Of a stretch of 5,163 bases of DNA, positions 1 through 5,163 are shown in pieces. The stretch comes from a bacterium. GTDB taxonomy: Bacteria > Actinomycetota > Thermoleophilia > Solirubrobacterales > 70-9. The stretch lies in assembly GCA_002919115.1 (NCBI GenBank), contig PKER01000028.1:1-5163 (forward strand), given 5' to 3'. Numbering within the stretch: position 1 is the stretch's first letter; each line of letters begins with the position of its first letter. The translations under genes and the position numbers were made by a program. A model generated the notes under the pieces. It had not been told where the DNA came from and made no database searches. It worked only from the letters and a program-made list of their open reading frames with translations.

Positions 1-239
1 ACCGTCTCGCCCTCCCCAACCAGCACCGACTCCAGGACGCCCGTCGCCGGGCACGGGATCTCCACGTCGACCTTGTCGGTGGTCACCACGCAGATCACCT
101 CGTCGGCGGCGACCTCGTCCCCCGGCTGCTTGCGCCACTCGAGGATCGTCCCCTCGCTGACGCTGATGCCCATCTGGGGCATCGTGACCTCGGCCCGGCC
201 GCCCGCGGCGAGCGCGGCGCTAGTACCGGAGGAGCTCAT
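1..239 (-). CDS. 2-oxoacid dehydrogenase E2 (dihydrolipoamide acyltransferase), N-terminal lipoyl domain, 3' end cut by window edge
   Basis: Only the first 79 full codons are visible. After a short Ala/Gly/Ser-rich leader (residues 1-16) comes a biotinyl/lipoyl domain. It starts around VTMPQMG (18-24), continues through the turn QPGDEV (38-43) and carries the lipoylation site TTDKVDVEIP (53-62), where Lys56 (bases 72-74) is the expected lipoate attachment residue. The domain takes acyl groups from E1, presents them to the E2 catalytic core and is reoxidised by E3. The ATG at 239 is well supported: a perfect AAGGAGG lies at 246-252 with 6 nt spacing, inside the end of the E1 beta gene. The start overlaps E1 beta by 20 bases in another frame, implying translational coupling. 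The subunit-binding and catalytic domains would lie beyond base 1. They are expected from the family but not seen, so a lipoyl-only protein cannot be excluded. Confidence 0.93.
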   Translation of the reverse strand, partial: MSSSGTSAALAAGGRAEVTMPQMGISVSEGTILEWRKQPGDEVAADEVICVVTTDKVDVEIPCPATGVLESVLVGEGET

Positions 240-1248
240 CGCAAGCCTCCTTCATGTCGTCGAGCTGCGGCAGCACTTCCCGCTCGAGCGGCGGGCTGAA
301 CGGGATCGGCACGTCGGGCGCGGTGAGCCGGCGCACGGGCGCGTCGAGATGCTCGAACGCCTCCGCGGCGATCAGCGCCGCGACCTCGGCGCCGACCCCG
401 CACGAGCGCGTCGCCTCGTGGGCGACGAGCACCTTGGAGGTCTTGCGCACGCTCGCCAGGACCGCGTCGGCGTCCAGCGGGCAGAGCGAGCGCAGGTCGA
501 TCACCTCGATGTCGGCCCCCAGCTCCTCCGCGGCTCGCAGCGCCAGGTGCACGCTCGAGCCGTATGCGATCACGGTGAGCTCGGAGCCCTCGCGCGCGAC
601 GCGCGCCTTCCCCAGCGGCACCGTGTGCTCGCCTTCCGGCACCTCGCCGCGGACCGTGCGGTAGAGGCCCTTGTGCTCGAGGAAGCAGACGGGGTTGGGG
701 TCGCGGATCGCGCTGACCAAGAGCCCCTTGGCGTCGGCCGGCGTCGCGGGCGCGACCACCTTGAGCCCGGGCGCCTGCAGGAACCACGCCTCGGGGTTTT
801 GGGAGTGGAACGGCCCGCCCGAGAACCCGCCGCCCGACGGCAGCCGCACCACGATCGGCACGGCGACGCCCTGGCGGTAGTGCAGCTTCGCCGCCACGTT
901 CACGAGCTGGTCGAACCCGCAGGAGATGAAGTCGGCGAACTGCATCTCGCAGACGGGCCGCAGGCCCTCGATGGCGGCGCCGACCGCGGTGCCGATGATC
1001 GCGTTCTCCGCGAGCGGGGCGTCGATCACGCGTCCCGCGCCGAACTCCTCGTAGAAGCCGTCGGTCACCTTGAACGCGCCCCCGAACGCCCCGATGTCCT
1101 CGCCTATGCAGAGGACGGTCTCGTCGCGCCGCATCTCCTCGCGCAGCGCCTCGGAGATCGCCTCCAGGTAGGTGAGCTCGCGGGTCGCGGGCGTCTCGGG
1201 CTCCGCCGCCCGCGCGGGCGCGTCGCCAGCGAGCTGCGCCTCGGCCAT
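220..1248 (-). CDS. 2-oxoacid dehydrogenase E1 component, beta subunit
   Basis: This 342-residue protein has the usual length for the family. E1 beta pairs with E1 alpha in an alpha2beta2 ThDP enzyme that decarboxylates a 2-oxoacid and acylates lipoyl-E2. Visible landmarks are the N-terminal TYLEAISEAL (26-35), GEDIG (49-53), PLAENAIIG (78-86) with Glu81 as the likely ThDP-activating glutamate, and FHSQNPEAWF (147-156) with the conserved His148. The transketolase C-terminal domain shows DLRSLCPLD (251-259) and APDVPIPFSPPLE (310-322). The ATG at 1248 shares a base with the E1 alpha stop (TGATG) and has GGGAGG at 1256-1261 with 7 nt spacing. The reading frame stays open further upstream inside E1 alpha, but that extension has no family similarity and is rejected. 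Residues 1-24 are a poorly conserved Ala/Pro-rich extension. The sequence fits pyruvate, branched-chain or acetoin types, so substrate is not assigned. Confidence 0.96.
   Translation of the reverse strand: MAEAQLAGDAPARAAEPETPATRELTYLEAISEALREEMRRDETVLCIGEDIGAFGGAFKVTDGFYEEFGAGRVIDAPLAENAIIGTAVGAAIEGLRPVCEMQFADFISCGFDQLVNVAAKLHYRQGVAVPIVVRLPSGGGFSGGPFHSQNPEAWFLQAPGLKVVAPATPADAKGLLVSAIRDPNPVCFLEHKGLYRTVRGEVPEGEHTVPLGKARVAREGSELTVIAYGSSVHLALRAAEELGADIEVIDLRSLCPLDADAVLASVRKTSKVLVAHEATRSCGVGAEVAALIAAEAFEHLDAPVRRLTAPDVPIPFSPPLEREVLPQLDDMKEACDELLRY
246..252 (-). promoter_or_regulatory. Ribosome binding site for E2, inside the E1 beta gene
   Basis: The minus strand reads AAGGAGG, a full Shine-Dalgarno match, 6 nt before the ATG at 239. 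It lies within the last codons of E1 beta (the Lys-Glu-Ala stretch), so E2 initiation should be coupled to ribosomes finishing E1 beta. It fixes the E2 start. Confidence 0.85.
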
Positions 1249-2342
1249 CACGCCGCCTCCCGCCAGCGTGACCACGGGGCGTGCCCGTCGCCGAGCGGCT
1301 CCCACTCGCGGGCGAAGACGCCCTCCAGGGCGGCCTCGGGCGGGGGCATCGGCGAGGCGAGGGCGCGCTCGGCGCACTCGTCCACGTAGGCGCGGACCTC
1401 GCCCAGGATCTCCTCGACCTCGGCCGGCTCGAAGCCGAAGTCCTGGACGAGGCGCGCCTTGTAGCGCTCGATCGGGTCGCGCCGCTCCCACTCCTCGAGC
1501 AGCTCCGCGGGCACGTAGCTCATGTCGTCGTGCGCGCCGTGGCCGTGCATGCGCATCGTGTGGCACTCGATCAGCGTGGGCCCGCCGCCGGAGCGCGCGC
1601 GCTCCACCGCCTCGCGGGTCCGCTCGAAGACCGCCTCGACGTCGTTGCCGTCGACCGCGACGCCCGGGAAGCCGTAGGTCCGGGCCCGCTCGACGGGGTC
1701 GACCGCGAACTCGAGCTCGTTGGGGGTCGAGTACGCGAACCGGTTGTTCTCGAGGATGAAGACGACCGGCAGGCGGTGGATCCCGGCGAAGTTCATCGCC
1801 TCGTGCCACTGGCCGTTCGCGGTCGCGCCCTCGCCGAAGTACGTGAGGGCGACGCGCGGCTCGCCGCGCAGCTTGAAGGCGAGCGCCATCCCGGTGGCGA
1901 CGAGCGCCATGTCGGGAAGCATCGAGACCATGCCGACCGACCCGAGCCGGGGGTCGCCGAAGTGCATGTTCCCGTCCTTGCCCCCGGTGACGCCGCCGGA
2001 GCGGCCCATGTAGTTGGCCAGGTAGCGCTCGGGGGTCACGCCGCGCACGAAGTGCGCGCCGAGGTCGCGGTGCAGGATGCAGGTCCGGTCTCGCGGCCCC
2101 AGCGCGTACGCCGAGCCGACCGGGATCGCCTCCTGCCCGCGGCCGTCGTAGAACGACCCTGGCACCTTGCCCTGCCTGTAGAGCACCAGCGCGCGCTCCT
2201 CGGCGAAGCGCATCATCGCCATGTAGCGCAGGAGGTTCGCGCGGTCTGAGCGCGTGAGGTGTGACCCGGTGTCCGCGCTCGCGTCCTCGTCCCCGCGCGC
2301 GCGGGCAGGCCCGGTCGCGAGCGTACCGTTGGCTGCCTTCAT
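1248..2342 (-). CDS. 2-oxoacid dehydrogenase E1 component, alpha subunit
   Basis: This 364-residue protein matches family length. E1 alpha binds ThDP-Mg and, with E1 beta, catalyses oxidative decarboxylation of a 2-oxoacid with transfer to lipoyl-E2. The conserved core begins near residue 35. It shows GQEAIPVGSA (69-78), HRDLGAHFVRG (91-101), GGKDGNMHFGD (120-130), and the ThDP motif starting GEGATANG (170-177) and ending in ENN (198-200). The phosphorylation-loop/active-site segment MRMHGHGAHDD (263-273) contains the likely catalytic His268. GEG in place of the commoner GDG, followed by NFAG, recalls branched-chain 2-oxoacid dehydrogenases, while the ENN-YSTP region is also seen in pyruvate/acetoin types, so the substrate is open. 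The ATG at 2342 is chosen because GAAGGG lies 8 nt upstream (2351-2356) and the frame has no family similarity above it. Residues 1-30 are a nonconserved, probably disordered leader. The TGA overlaps the E1 beta ATG. Confidence 0.96.
   Translation of the reverse strand: MKAANGTLATGPARARGDEDASADTGSHLTRSDRANLLRYMAMMRFAEERALVLYRQGKVPGSFYDGRGQEAIPVGSAYALGPRDRTCILHRDLGAHFVRGVTPERYLANYMGRSGGVTGGKDGNMHFGDPRLGSVGMVSMLPDMALVATGMALAFKLRGEPRVALTYFGEGATANGQWHEAMNFAGIHRLPVVFILENNRFAYSTPNELEFAVDPVERARTYGFPGVAVDGNDVEAVFERTREAVERARSGGGPTLIECHTMRMHGHGAHDDMSYVPAELLEEWERRDPIERYKARLVQDFGFEPAEVEEILGEVRAYVDECAERALASPMPPPEAALEGVFAREWEPLGDGHAPWSRWREAA
1256..1261 (-). promoter_or_regulatory. Ribosome binding site for E1 beta, inside the E1 alpha 3' end
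   Basis: The minus strand reads GGGAGG, 7 nt before the ATG at 1248. With the TGATG overlap it decides the E1 beta start against the much longer open frame that continues upstream through E1 alpha. Confidence 0.8.
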
Positions 2343-2385
2343 TGTCTTCGCCCTTCGTGTCGGACCGGCCGTTGGGATCGCCTCG

Positions 2386-2397
2386 GGCCGATCGGCC
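2386..2397. repeat. 12-bp perfect palindrome, candidate operator
   Basis: GGCCGATCGGCC reads identically on both strands. Its last base lies 43 bp upstream of the E1 alpha ribosome binding site and it sits next to a larger hairpin. A dimeric regulator could bind it, for example one of the families that commonly control 2-oxoacid dehydrogenase operons, but no regulator gene is visible. In DNA this GC-rich a chance palindrome is plausible. Confidence 0.35.
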
Positions 2398-2400
2398 TAC

Positions 2401-2428
2401 CGCCGCGGTGGGATCTCCACCGGCGGCG
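2401..2428 (-). repeat. Bulged 11-bp hairpin in the E1 alpha leader
   Basis: Bases 2401-2411 pair with 2417-2422 and 2424-2428, giving an 11-bp stem with one bulged base (G2423) and a 5-base loop (2412-2416). Flanking direct copies of GCCTAC lie at 2395-2400 and at 2428-2433. On the minus strand the structure would form in the 5' leader of the E1 alpha mRNA about 59 nt before the start codon. No T-run follows, so it is not a classical intrinsic terminator. An RNA control element or DNA-binding site is inference. Confidence 0.4.
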
Positions 2429-2530
2429 CCTACGGACGCCGGGCAGGCGCTTTCTGGCGCCGCCCTATGTCGATGTCTTGCGCGCTCGGCCTCGCTTGTG
2501 GCTCGTGCCGATCGCTACGAGGATTCTATG

Positions 2531-2546
2531 CCCGCCGCCGGGCGGG
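2531..2546 (-). repeat. GC hairpin immediately after the SRPBCC-like gene stop
   Basis: CCCGCC and GGCGGG form a perfect 6-bp stem around a 4-base loop, beginning 1 nt after the TGA stop at 2550-2548. A stable hairpin at this place could reduce read-through or protect the 3' end of the upstream message. There is no U-tract after it on the minus strand (the sequence runs CATAGAATCC), so a rho-independent terminator cannot be called with confidence. Confidence 0.35.
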
Positions 2547-2547
2547 T

Positions 2548-3042
2548 TCAAGCGTCGCCCGTGCCCTGCCAGCTCATGCGCTCCGCGCGGCGGCGCACCG
2601 AGCGCATGATCGAGCGCGTGACGAGGACGTGGCCGCGGGTGGTGATCACGAGCCCGCGGTAGGCCTTGCCCTTCGCGCCGGGGAACTCGGCGCGCGTCTG
2701 CGCGCTCAACAGCACCAGCCCGCTGGGCTTCTCGACGATCCGGAAGATGAGCGCGTAGCGCGAGAAGCGGTGCTGCCCCATGAGCGCGAGCACGACGGGG
2801 CGCACCGAGCGCGTGACGACGAACCCGGGGATCGTCGAGCCGATCGTGCCGACGTCGCCGGTCGCCTCGGTCTGCGCGCAGCCCAGCATCCGCGAGACCG
2901 GGCGGCTCGAGCCGCGCGCGAAGCCGGCCATGGTCACGAGCAGCGCGTCCCAGACCTCCTCGGTGGTCGCGGCGATGTCCAGGAAGTGCTCGTCGACGAA
3001 GGGGAGCGACTCGATCGGGATGTCGACGAGACGCTCGGGCAC
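2548..3042 (-). CDS. SRPBCC-like (START/Bet v1-type fold) protein of unknown function
   Basis: This 164-residue protein has no signal peptide or membrane segment. The opening region, with DEHFLDIAATTEEVWDALL (17-35), is typical of SRPBCC proteins: a first beta strand followed by the A(x)3VWDALL helix. The middle, including GQHRFSRYALIFRI (89-102) and LLSAQTRAEFPG (111-122), looks like the alternating strands of the curved sheet. The C-terminal segment (about 135-156) is a basic, Arg-rich helix, as expected for the closing helix. The family binds hydrophobic ligands in a cavity, and no ligand can be inferred here. Translation starts at a GTG 6 nt after the TAA of the E2-like gene, with TAAGG just upstream, so it is probably co-translated with it. 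Why it sits inside a dehydrogenase operon is unclear. The fold call rests on pattern resemblance only. The gene itself is well supported by its tight packing and by a protein-like hydrophobic pattern. Confidence 0.7.
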   Translation of the reverse strand: MPERLVDIPIESLPFVDEHFLDIAATTEEVWDALLVTMAGFARGSSRPVSRMLGCAQTEATGDVGTIGSTIPGFVVTRSVRPVVLALMGQHRFSRYALIFRIVEKPSGLVLLSAQTRAEFPGAKGKAYRGLVITTRGHVLVTRSIMRSVRRRAERMSWQGTGDA

Positions 3043-3048
3043 TGCGCC

Positions 3049-3768
3049 TTAGAGCCGGTCGGGCTGCTCCAGCAGTCCGCGGACGTGCCGGAGGAACGCG
3101 GCGCCTTCCGCGCCTTGGATCAAACGCTGGTCGCAGCAGAGCGTGAGGGTCATCGCGTGGCCGGCGACGACCGCGCCGTCCCTCACGAGCGGGGCCTCCC
3201 GCACGGCCCCGGCGGCGAGCAGCGCGCCCTGCCCGTGCACGACCGCGGGCGCGAACTCGTCGACGCCCTCGTCGCCGTAGCTCGCGACCGTGAAGGTCGC
3301 TCCGGAGAGCTCGGGCCGGGTGATCTCCCCGCTGCGCGCCCGCTGGGTGAGCTCGGCGCGGCGCTGGGCGATCACCGCGAGCTCCTGCTGGTCGGCGTCG
3401 GAGATCACGGGCAGGATCAGCGTTTCCTGGGCGGCCACGGTGACCGCGACGTTCACGCGCGAGTGCGCGGTGAAGCGCGCGTCGCGGTAGGCGCCGTTCA
3501 GGCGCGGGTGCTCACGCAGCGCCAGCGCGGCGGCGCGGACGACCATGTCCACGTAGCCGGGCGCGCCGTCGCCGAGGGCGGCGCGCAGCCGCTCGCGCAG
3601 CGCGACGGCCTCGCCCATGTCGACCTCGGCGCGCAGGTAGAGGTGGGGGATGGTCGCCTTCGACTCGGCGACCCGCCGGGCGTAGGTGCGCTGCAGGGAG
3701 GACGGCTCGACCGCCTCGGTACGGCCGCGCCCTCCGAGCGCCGCGCCGGATTGCCCGCCCGCTTCCAC
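3049..3768 (-). CDS. Stand-alone E2 catalytic-domain-like protein with degenerate active site
   Basis: This 239-residue protein corresponds to the acyltransferase catalytic domain (CAT-like fold) of 2-oxoacid dehydrogenase E2, without lipoyl or E1/E3-binding domains. Matching landmarks are the entry segment RRVAESKATIPHLYL (31-45) followed by EVDM, LREHPRLNGAY (84-94), VNVAVTVA (105-112), the ATFTVASYG strand/turn (157-165) where the family has TFTxSNLG, and the final LTLCCDQRLIQGAEGAAFL (208-226). The family's catalytic signature DHRxxDG is here DQRLIQG (213-219). Both catalytic positions, normally His and Asp, are Gln (codons CAG at 3129-3127 and CAA at 3117-3115). Ordinary acyl transfer to CoA is therefore unlikely. 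The protein may be structural or regulatory, loosely like eukaryotic E3-binding protein, which also lost the motif. The GTG start lies 4 nt after the E3 stop, with GCGAGG upstream. The first 22 residues are a Gly/Ala-rich leader. Confidence 0.88.
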   Translation of the reverse strand: MEAGGQSGAALGGRGRTEAVEPSSLQRTYARRVAESKATIPHLYLRAEVDMGEAVALRERLRAALGDGAPGYVDMVVRAAALALREHPRLNGAYRDARFTAHSRVNVAVTVAAQETLILPVISDADQQELAVIAQRRAELTQRARSGEITRPELSGATFTVASYGDEGVDEFAPAVVHGQGALLAAGAVREAPLVRDGAVVAGHAMTLTLCCDQRLIQGAEGAAFLRHVRGLLEQPDRL

Positions 3769-3772
3769 CGGC

Positions 3773-5163
3773 TCAGCCTCGCCGGCGCTTCGGCGCGTAG
3801 AGATCGGTGATCGTCCCCTCGACCATCTCGGCGGCGAACATTACGGTCTCCGAGAGCGTCGGGTGCGGGTGGATCGTGAGGCCGAGGTCCTCGGCCTCGG
3901 CGCCCATCTCGATGGCGAACGTCGCCTCGGCGATCAGCTCGCCCGCGTTCGGCCCGACGATGCCGTAGCCGAGCACGCGCCGCGTCTCGGGGTCGACGAG
4001 GATCTTCGTCAGGCCCTCGGCCCGGTCGAGCGAGAGCGCGCGGCCGGACGCCGCCCAGGGGAAGCTCGCCTTCTCGTAGGCGATGTCCTGCTCGACGGCC
4101 TGCGCCTCGGTGAGCCCCGTCCAGGCGATCTCCGGGTCGGTGTAGGCCACCGACGGGATCGCGCGCACGTCGAGCTCCACGTTCTGGCCCGCGACGACCT
4201 CGGCAGCGACCTTGCCCTCGTGGCTCGCCTTGTGGGCCAGCATCGGATCGCCGATGATGTCGCCGATCGCGAGGATGTGCGGGACGTTGGTGCGCAGCTG
4301 CTTGTCGACCGGGATGCGGCCGCGCTCGTCGACGTTGACGCCCGCGGCCTCGAGCCCGAGCTTGTCCCCGTTCGCGCGCCGCCCGACGGCGACCAGGATC
4401 CGGTCGTACTCCTGCGGCTCGGGGGCGTCCGGGCCCTCGAACGAGACCCGCAGGCGCTCGCCGGCCTCGACGTCGGCGACCTTGGTGCCGAGCAGGATCG
4501 CCTCGTAGCGCTCGCTGATCCGCTTCTGCAGCGGCTTGACGAGGTCGGGGTCGCAGCCCGGGATGAGCTGGTCGGTGAGCTCGACGACGGTGACGGCGCT
4601 GCCGAGCGCCGAGTACACCGTCGCCATCTCGAGGCCGATGATCCCGCCGCCGATCACGAGCAGGCGCTCGGGGACCTCCGGCAGCTCGAGCGCGCCGGTG
4701 GAGTCCATGATGCGCTCGTCGTCCGGCAGCCCCGGGAGCTGCGCGGGCTCGGAGCCCGCGGCGACGATGCAGTGCTCGAAGGCGACCGACGTGCCGTCGA
4801 CGTCGATGGTGCGGTCCGAGGTGAAGCGCGCGGTGCCGCGCAGGACCTCGACGTCGCGGCGCTTGGCGAGGCCGTCGAGGCCGCCCGTGAGCTTGCCGAT
4901 CACGCTCTCCTTCCAGCTGCGCAGCCGGTCGATGTCGACCTTGGGCTCGCCGAAGTCGATGCCGAGCTCGCGCGCGTCCTTGGCCTCGTCGAGGAGCTTC
5001 GCGGCGTGGAGCACCGCCTTCGAGGGGATGCAGCCCACGTTCAGGCAGACGCCGCCGAGCGTCTCGTCGCGCTCGACGAGGATCACCTTGAGCCCCAGGT
5101 CCGCCGCCCGGAAGGCCGCGGTGTAGCCGCCGACGCCGCTGCCGATGACGACGAGATCGACGA
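3773..5163 (-). CDS. lpdA: Dihydrolipoyl dehydrogenase (E3), first few codons beyond window
   Basis: This FAD flavoprotein reoxidises dihydrolipoyl groups on E2 and reduces NAD+. At least 462 residues are visible, starting mid-codon at the right edge. Compared with E. coli Lpd about five N-terminal residues are missing. In visible numbering the landmarks are the FAD-binding GSGVGG (7-12), the redox disulfide GGVCLNVGCIPSKA with Cys39 and Cys44, the NAD-binding GGGIIG (171-176), the second FAD segment IGDIIG (299-304), and the dimerisation domain ending in HPHPTLSE, with catalytic His433 and Glu438. The commoner form of that last motif is HAHPTLSE; Pro for Ala there should be harmless. A start at the internal GTG at 5086 is rejected because it would remove the FAD-binding loop, and the frame is open to the window edge. 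The TGA is followed 4 nt later by the E2-like gene, so E3 is upstream in the same transcript. All catalytic residues are present. Confidence 0.97.
   Translation of the reverse strand, partial: VDLVVIGSGVGGYTAAFRAADLGLKVILVERDETLGGVCLNVGCIPSKAVLHAAKLLDEAKDARELGIDFGEPKVDIDRLRSWKESVIGKLTGGLDGLAKRRDVEVLRGTARFTSDRTIDVDGTSVAFEHCIVAAGSEPAQLPGLPDDERIMDSTGALELPEVPERLLVIGGGIIGLEMATVYSALGSAVTVVELTDQLIPGCDPDLVKPLQKRISERYEAILLGTKVADVEAGERLRVSFEGPDAPEPQEYDRILVAVGRRANGDKLGLEAAGVNVDERGRIPVDKQLRTNVPHILAIGDIIGDPMLAHKASHEGKVAAEVVAGQNVELDVRAIPSVAYTDPEIAWTGLTEAQAVEQDIAYEKASFPWAASGRALSLDRAEGLTKILVDPETRRVLGYGIVGPNAGELIAEATFAIEMGAEAEDLGLTIHPHPTLSETVMFAAEMVEGTITDLYAPKRRRG

Larger units (their letters stand above)
2343..2547 (-). 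promoter_or_regulatory. Intergenic leader upstream of E1 alpha, possible internal promoter/control region
   Basis: These 205 bases are the only sizeable noncoding stretch; all other gene junctions are 6 nt or less or overlap. I see no convincing reading frame in it. Read on the minus strand it contains a hairpin just after the upstream stop, a TAGAAT hexamer (2523-2528) resembling a -10 box without a clear -35 partner, a small GGCGC/GCGCC stem (2446-2461), an 11-bp bulged hairpin (2401-2428), a 12-bp palindrome (2386-2397), and the GAAGGG ribosome binding site for E1 alpha (2351-2356). Together these suggest a separate promoter or leader control for E1 alpha-E1 beta-E2. The promoter itself is inference from position and weak motifs. 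Confidence 0.4.

Noticed and set aside
73..1389. Plus-strand open frame of 438 codons opposite E2, E1 beta and the end of E1 alpha
   Set aside because: It is antisense to clear E1 beta, with Arg/Leu/Glu/His-rich translation typical of the complementary frame in high-GC DNA. No motifs or ribosome binding site were seen.
1249..1809. N-terminal extension of E1 beta on the minus strand (frame open to 1809)
   Set aside because: The extension lies wholly within E1 alpha in another frame, is Arg-rich and has no similarity to the family. A strong GGGAGG and ATG at 1248 give a normal-length protein.
1281..2249. Plus-strand open frame of 322 codons opposite E1 alpha
   Set aside because: It is a shadow of the E1 alpha gene, whose ThDP and active-site motifs are unmistakable on the minus strand.
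2531..2546. Intrinsic terminator after the SRPBCC-like gene
   Set aside because: The 6-bp GC stem is real but no U-tract follows, so I list it only as a hairpin.
2593..2819. 13-bp direct repeats in the SRPBCC-like gene (GCGCACCGAGCGC at 2593 and 2800; GAGCGCGTGACGA at 2612 and 2807)
   Set aside because: Both pairs fall in coding sequence for similar Val-Thr-Arg-Ser/Val-Arg stretches and use the same preferred codons. Coincidence of codon bias is enough to explain them.
2254..3810. Long plus-strand open frame of 518 codons spanning the E2-like and SRPBCC-like genes
   Set aside because: It is antisense to well-supported genes, its product is a low-complexity Arg/Ala/Gly/His/Asp-rich sequence with no recognisable domain, and high GC removes stop codons from shadow frames.
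1..5163. CRISPR arrays, tRNA/rRNA genes, insertion sequences, phage or defence genes
   Set aside because: I saw no regularly spaced repeats, no tRNA-like cloverleaf segments, no transposase motifs and no compositional break. The window is explained by a metabolic operon.

Overview
The window is very GC-rich (roughly 70% by eye), with strong G/C bias at third codon positions. Every supported gene lies on the minus strand, so the locus is transcribed from right to left. Base composition and close packing suggest a high-GC actinobacterium. Thermoleophilia/Solirubrobacterales is a guess, and no marker gene here proves it.

The window holds most of a 2-oxoacid dehydrogenase multienzyme complex. 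In transcription order: dihydrolipoyl dehydrogenase E3 (5163 to 3773, lacking only its first few codons), a stand-alone E2-like acyltransferase domain (3768-3049), a small SRPBCC-like protein (3042-2548), a 205-base gap rich in inverted repeats, E1 alpha (2342-1248), E1 beta (1248-220), and the start of a second E2 gene with an N-terminal lipoyl domain (239 to 1, running off the left edge). The junctions are tight: 4 nt between E3 and the E2-like gene, 6 nt between that gene and the SRPBCC gene, a TGATG stop/start overlap between E1 alpha and E1 beta, and a 20-base overlap between E1 beta and E2.

E1 alpha and beta should form the ThDP-dependent heterotetramer that decarboxylates a 2-oxoacid and acylates the lipoyl lysine of E2 (Lys56 of the visible E2). 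E2 then passes the acyl group to CoA, and E3 reoxidises the lipoamide with NAD+. The sequence does not settle the substrate: pyruvate, branched-chain 2-oxoacids and acetoin all remain possible.

The most unusual element is the stand-alone E2-like protein. It has the fold landmarks of an E2 catalytic domain but no lipoyl or subunit-binding domain, and its active-site motif reads DQRLIQG where the family has DHRxxDG. Both the catalytic His and the Asp are replaced by Gln, which suggests a pseudoenzyme encoded beside E3. The second point of interest is the gap before E1 alpha, with a 12-bp perfect palindrome, a bulged 11-bp hairpin and a further hairpin just after the SRPBCC stop codon. It may be an internal control point separating the two halves of the locus.
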